Source: Catellatospora sichuanensis
GTDB lineage: Bacteria; Actinomycetota; Actinomycetes; Mycobacteriales; Micromonosporaceae
DNA: 64,000 nt
Direction of reading: 5' to 3'
NCBI RefSeq assembly: GCF_007483665.1
Contig: NZ_ML660184.1
Location: 164,932 to 228,931, forward strand
In this document: piece by piece, positions 62,334 to 64,000 of the stretch
Position numbering within the stretch: the first letter of the stretch is position 1
Layout: every line of letters begins with the position of its first letter
Notes under the pieces: generated by a model
Told to the model about the DNA's origin: nothing
Database searches by the model: none
Seen by the model: only the letters and a program-made list of their open reading frames with translations
Program-made: the position numbers and the translations under genes

Positions 62334-63918
62334 TCACGGCGCCACGGGCGGCGGGGCGGCTGCGGCCGCCCCGCGGCACCGCCTCGCCGTCGGCATGGGC
62401 GGGCTGGCCGTGCTGCTCGGTGCGCTCGACGCGTACGTGCTGGTCTCGGTGCTGATCGACATTGTCAACGACCTCGGCATCCCGATCAACCACCTGGAGC
62501 GGGCCACCCCGCTGGTCACCGGCTACCTGCTCGGCTACGTCGCGGCGATGCCGCTGCTGGGCAGCCTGTCCGACCGGTACGGCCGCCGCCTGCTGATCCT
62601 CGCCTGCCTGGCCGCGTTCGCCGTCGGCTCCGTCGTCACCGCCACCGCGACCGACCTGGTCCCGCTGGTCGCCGGCCGGGCACTGCAGGGCATGGCCGGT
62701 GGCGCGCTGCTGCCCGTGACCATGGCGCTGATCGCCGACCTGTTCCCGCCCGCCACCCGGCCCACCGCCCTCGGCTGGGTCGGCGCCGCGCAGGAACTGG
62801 GCGCGGTGCTCGGCCCGCTGTTCGGCGCGGCCGTGGCGCTCTGGATCGGCTGGCGCGGCATCTTCTGGATCAACATCCCGCTGGCCGTGCTCATCGGCGT
62901 CGCGGTCTGGCTGCTGGTGCCCCCGCACCGCCCCGACCCCGAAACTCCCCCGCGTCGCGTCGACGTGGTCGGCGGCCTGCTGCTCGCGCTCACCCTCGGG
63001 CTGTGCGTGGTCGGCTTGTACAACCCCGACCCCGCGCACGCCGTGCTGCCCAGCTGGGGACCCGCCGTACTCGCCGGGGCGGGCGTGGCACTGGCCGCGT
63101 TCGTCGCCTGGGAGTGGCGCGCCCGCACCCGCCTGCTCGACCCGGCCGGCGTCGCCATGGGACCGCTGCTGGCCACGCTGGCCGCCAGCGCCTGCGCGGG
63201 CGCCGCGCTCATGGTCACCCTGGTCGACGTGGAACTGGTCGGGCACACCCTGCTCCGGCTGGACACCCTCGACAGCACGCTGCTGCTCACCCGGTTCCTG
63301 GTCGCGCTGCCGATCGGCGCGGTGCTCGGCGGCCTGGTGCTGCGCCGCTTCGGCGAACGCCTGCTCACCGTCGTCGGCCTGGCCGGATCCGCCGGGGCTT
63401 ACCTGCTGATCGCCGGCTGGCCCGCCGACCTGCTCGCCGCCCGGCACGAACTCGGCCCGCTCAGCCTGCCCCGGCTCGACACCGACCTGGTGCTGGCCGG
63501 GCTCGGCCTGGGCCTGGTCATCGCCCCGCTGTCGGCACTGGTGCTGCGCATCGTGCCGGCCGTCCAGCACGGCGTGGCCTCGGCCGCGGTGGTGGTCGCC
63601 CGGATGATGGGCATGCTGCTCGGCGTTGCCGCGCTGACCGCCTGGGGCCTGCACCGCTTCCAGGAGTTCACCAAGGACCTGCCCACACCGCTGCCGTTCG
63701 GTATGACCGAGGACGAGTTCCGGCGCGCGCTGGCGGCGTACCAGGCCGCCCTCGACGGCGCGCTGCGCGCCGAATACCGCGAGATCTTCCTCGGCACCGC
63801 CGCGATCTGCCTGCTCGGCGCGCTCGCCGCCCTGGGCATGCGAGCCCCCCGCGACCCAGCCGCTCCCGCCCCGACGGACTCCCCCGCCGCAGCCGAACCG
63901 GAGCTGGACAAGGTCTGA
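62323..63918 (+). CDS. MFS transporter (P55-like, DHA2 type)
   Basis: This 531-residue exporter has about 14 helices with the MFS loop signature [10 protein letters not shown] between helices 2 and 3 and motif C-like [13 protein letters not shown] charged, cytosolic C terminus follows. GTG 62323 overlaps the LprG stop by 11 nt, an arrangement shared with lprG-p55 (Rv1411c-Rv1410c). It may export lipid or small molecules. Proximity to the poly-amino-acid locus is suggestive but not proof of a shared job. Confidence 0.88.
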   Translation: MRPDHGATGGGAAAAAPRHRLAVGMGGLAVLLGALDAYVLVSVLIDIVNDLGIPINHLERATPLVTGYLLGYVAAMPLLGSLSDRYGRRLLILACLAAFAVGSVVTATATDLVPLVAGRALQGMAGGALLPVTMALIADLFPPATRPTALGWVGAAQELGAVLGPLFGAAVALWIGWRGIFWINIPLAVLIGVAVWLLVPPHRPDPETPPRRVDVVGGLLLALTLGLCVVGLYNPDPAHAVLPSWGPAVLAGAGVALAAFVAWEWRARTRLLDPAGVAMGPLLATLAASACAGAALMVTLVDVELVGHTLLRLDTLDSTLLLTRFLVALPIGAVLGGLVLRRFGERLLTVVGLAGSAGAYLLIAGWPADLLAARHELGPLSLPRLDTDLVLAGLGLGLVIAPLSALVLRIVPAVQHGVASAAVVVARMMGMLLGVAALTAWGLHRFQEFTKDLPTPLPFGMTEDEFRRALAAYQAALDGALRAEYREIFLGTAAICLLGALAALGMRAPRDPAAPAPTDSPAAAEPELDKV

Positions 63919-63933
63919 CCCGGCGGTGTCCGA

Positions 63934-63981
63934 AGGAAGGGCACCTTCTTGACGCTATGCGTTGTAGAAGGTGCCCTTCCT
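63934..63981. repeat. Palindromic hairpin element AGGAAGGGCACCTTCT
   Basis: A 16-nt arm (63934-63949) is repeated as an exact reverse complement (63966-63981) around a 16-nt loop, 15 nt after the MFS stop. I remember similar AAGGGCACCTT hairpins in Micromonosporaceae genomes. It may double as the terminator of the lprG-MFS operon. Confidence 0.8.
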
Positions 63982-64000
63982 GACGTCTGCGGTGGAGGAG

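Overview
The window is 64 kb of GC-rich DNA from an actinobacterium. I place it in or near the Micromonosporaceae. The reasons are the actinobacterium-only gene families (DUF3000, DUF3039, DUF3093, DUF3099, DUF3159, DUF3710, DUF4193, DUF7455), the frequent GTG starts, the actinobacterial HemE-HemY-HemQ haem route, and intergenic hairpins of a type I remember from that family (for example the AGGAAGGGCACCTTCT hairpin at the right edge). Much of the gene order follows the Mycobacterium tuberculosis stretch around Rv2676c-Rv2709 (recalled, not searched): hemQ-hemG-hemE, rnd, dxs, RNA methyltransferase, APC permease, two TrkA proteins, DUF3159, OB-fold protein, DUF3710, dut, DUF3093, DUF4193, a LytR_C protein, suhB, the principal sigma factor, DUF3039, DUF3099. 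No rRNA, tRNA, CRISPR array or insertion sequence was recognised.

Region 1 (1-9.7 kb, minus strand) is an alpha-glucan utilisation locus: a secreted beta-helix enzyme with GH87 alpha-1,3-glucanase-like catalytic aspartates (cut by the window edge), a GH13 alpha-glucosidase, a sugar ABC importer (binding lipoprotein and two permeases) and a LacI-type regulator. Region 2 (9.8-17.5 kb) holds the haem genes, DUF3000, two proline-rich membrane proteins (one a trypsin-like protease) and an RNase D-like exonuclease. Region 3 (17.5-30.7 kb) lies between rnd and dxs and is accessory: a fatty-acid beta-oxidation pair, a VapBC toxin-antitoxin pair, a two-component system with a VOC protein, a secreted C39-like peptidase, and four tandem paralogous membrane-anchored beta-propeller proteins.

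Region 4 (30.8-54.7 kb) is the conserved core from dxs to the principal sigma factor and beyond, including potassium uptake regulation, nucleotide metabolism, a helicase, a TRIC-type channel, ribokinase, pseudouridine catabolism and an AlaX-type editing protein. Region 5 (54.7-63.9 kb) is a small biosynthetic locus. It has a Pls/PosA-type single-module non-ribosomal peptide synthetase with a phosphopantetheinyl transferase fused to its C terminus and a diaminobutyrate-type aminotransferase. Divergent from these are an LprG-like lipoprotein and a P55-like MFS exporter. The likely product is a poly-diaminobutyrate-type cationic homopolymer.

Three signals cut across the annotation. First, tiny in-frame ORFs with an SER...EE motif bridge or lead into hemG, dxs, DUF3159 and (decayed) rbsK; their GAGGAG codons form the ribosome binding site of the next gene, always 5 nt from its start. 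Second, about ten genes carry a TAnnnT-like -10 hexamer 6-8 nt before the start codon and no ribosome binding site, which suggests leaderless mRNAs. Third, several families of long palindromic intergenic elements are present, including an 82-bp family with three copies.
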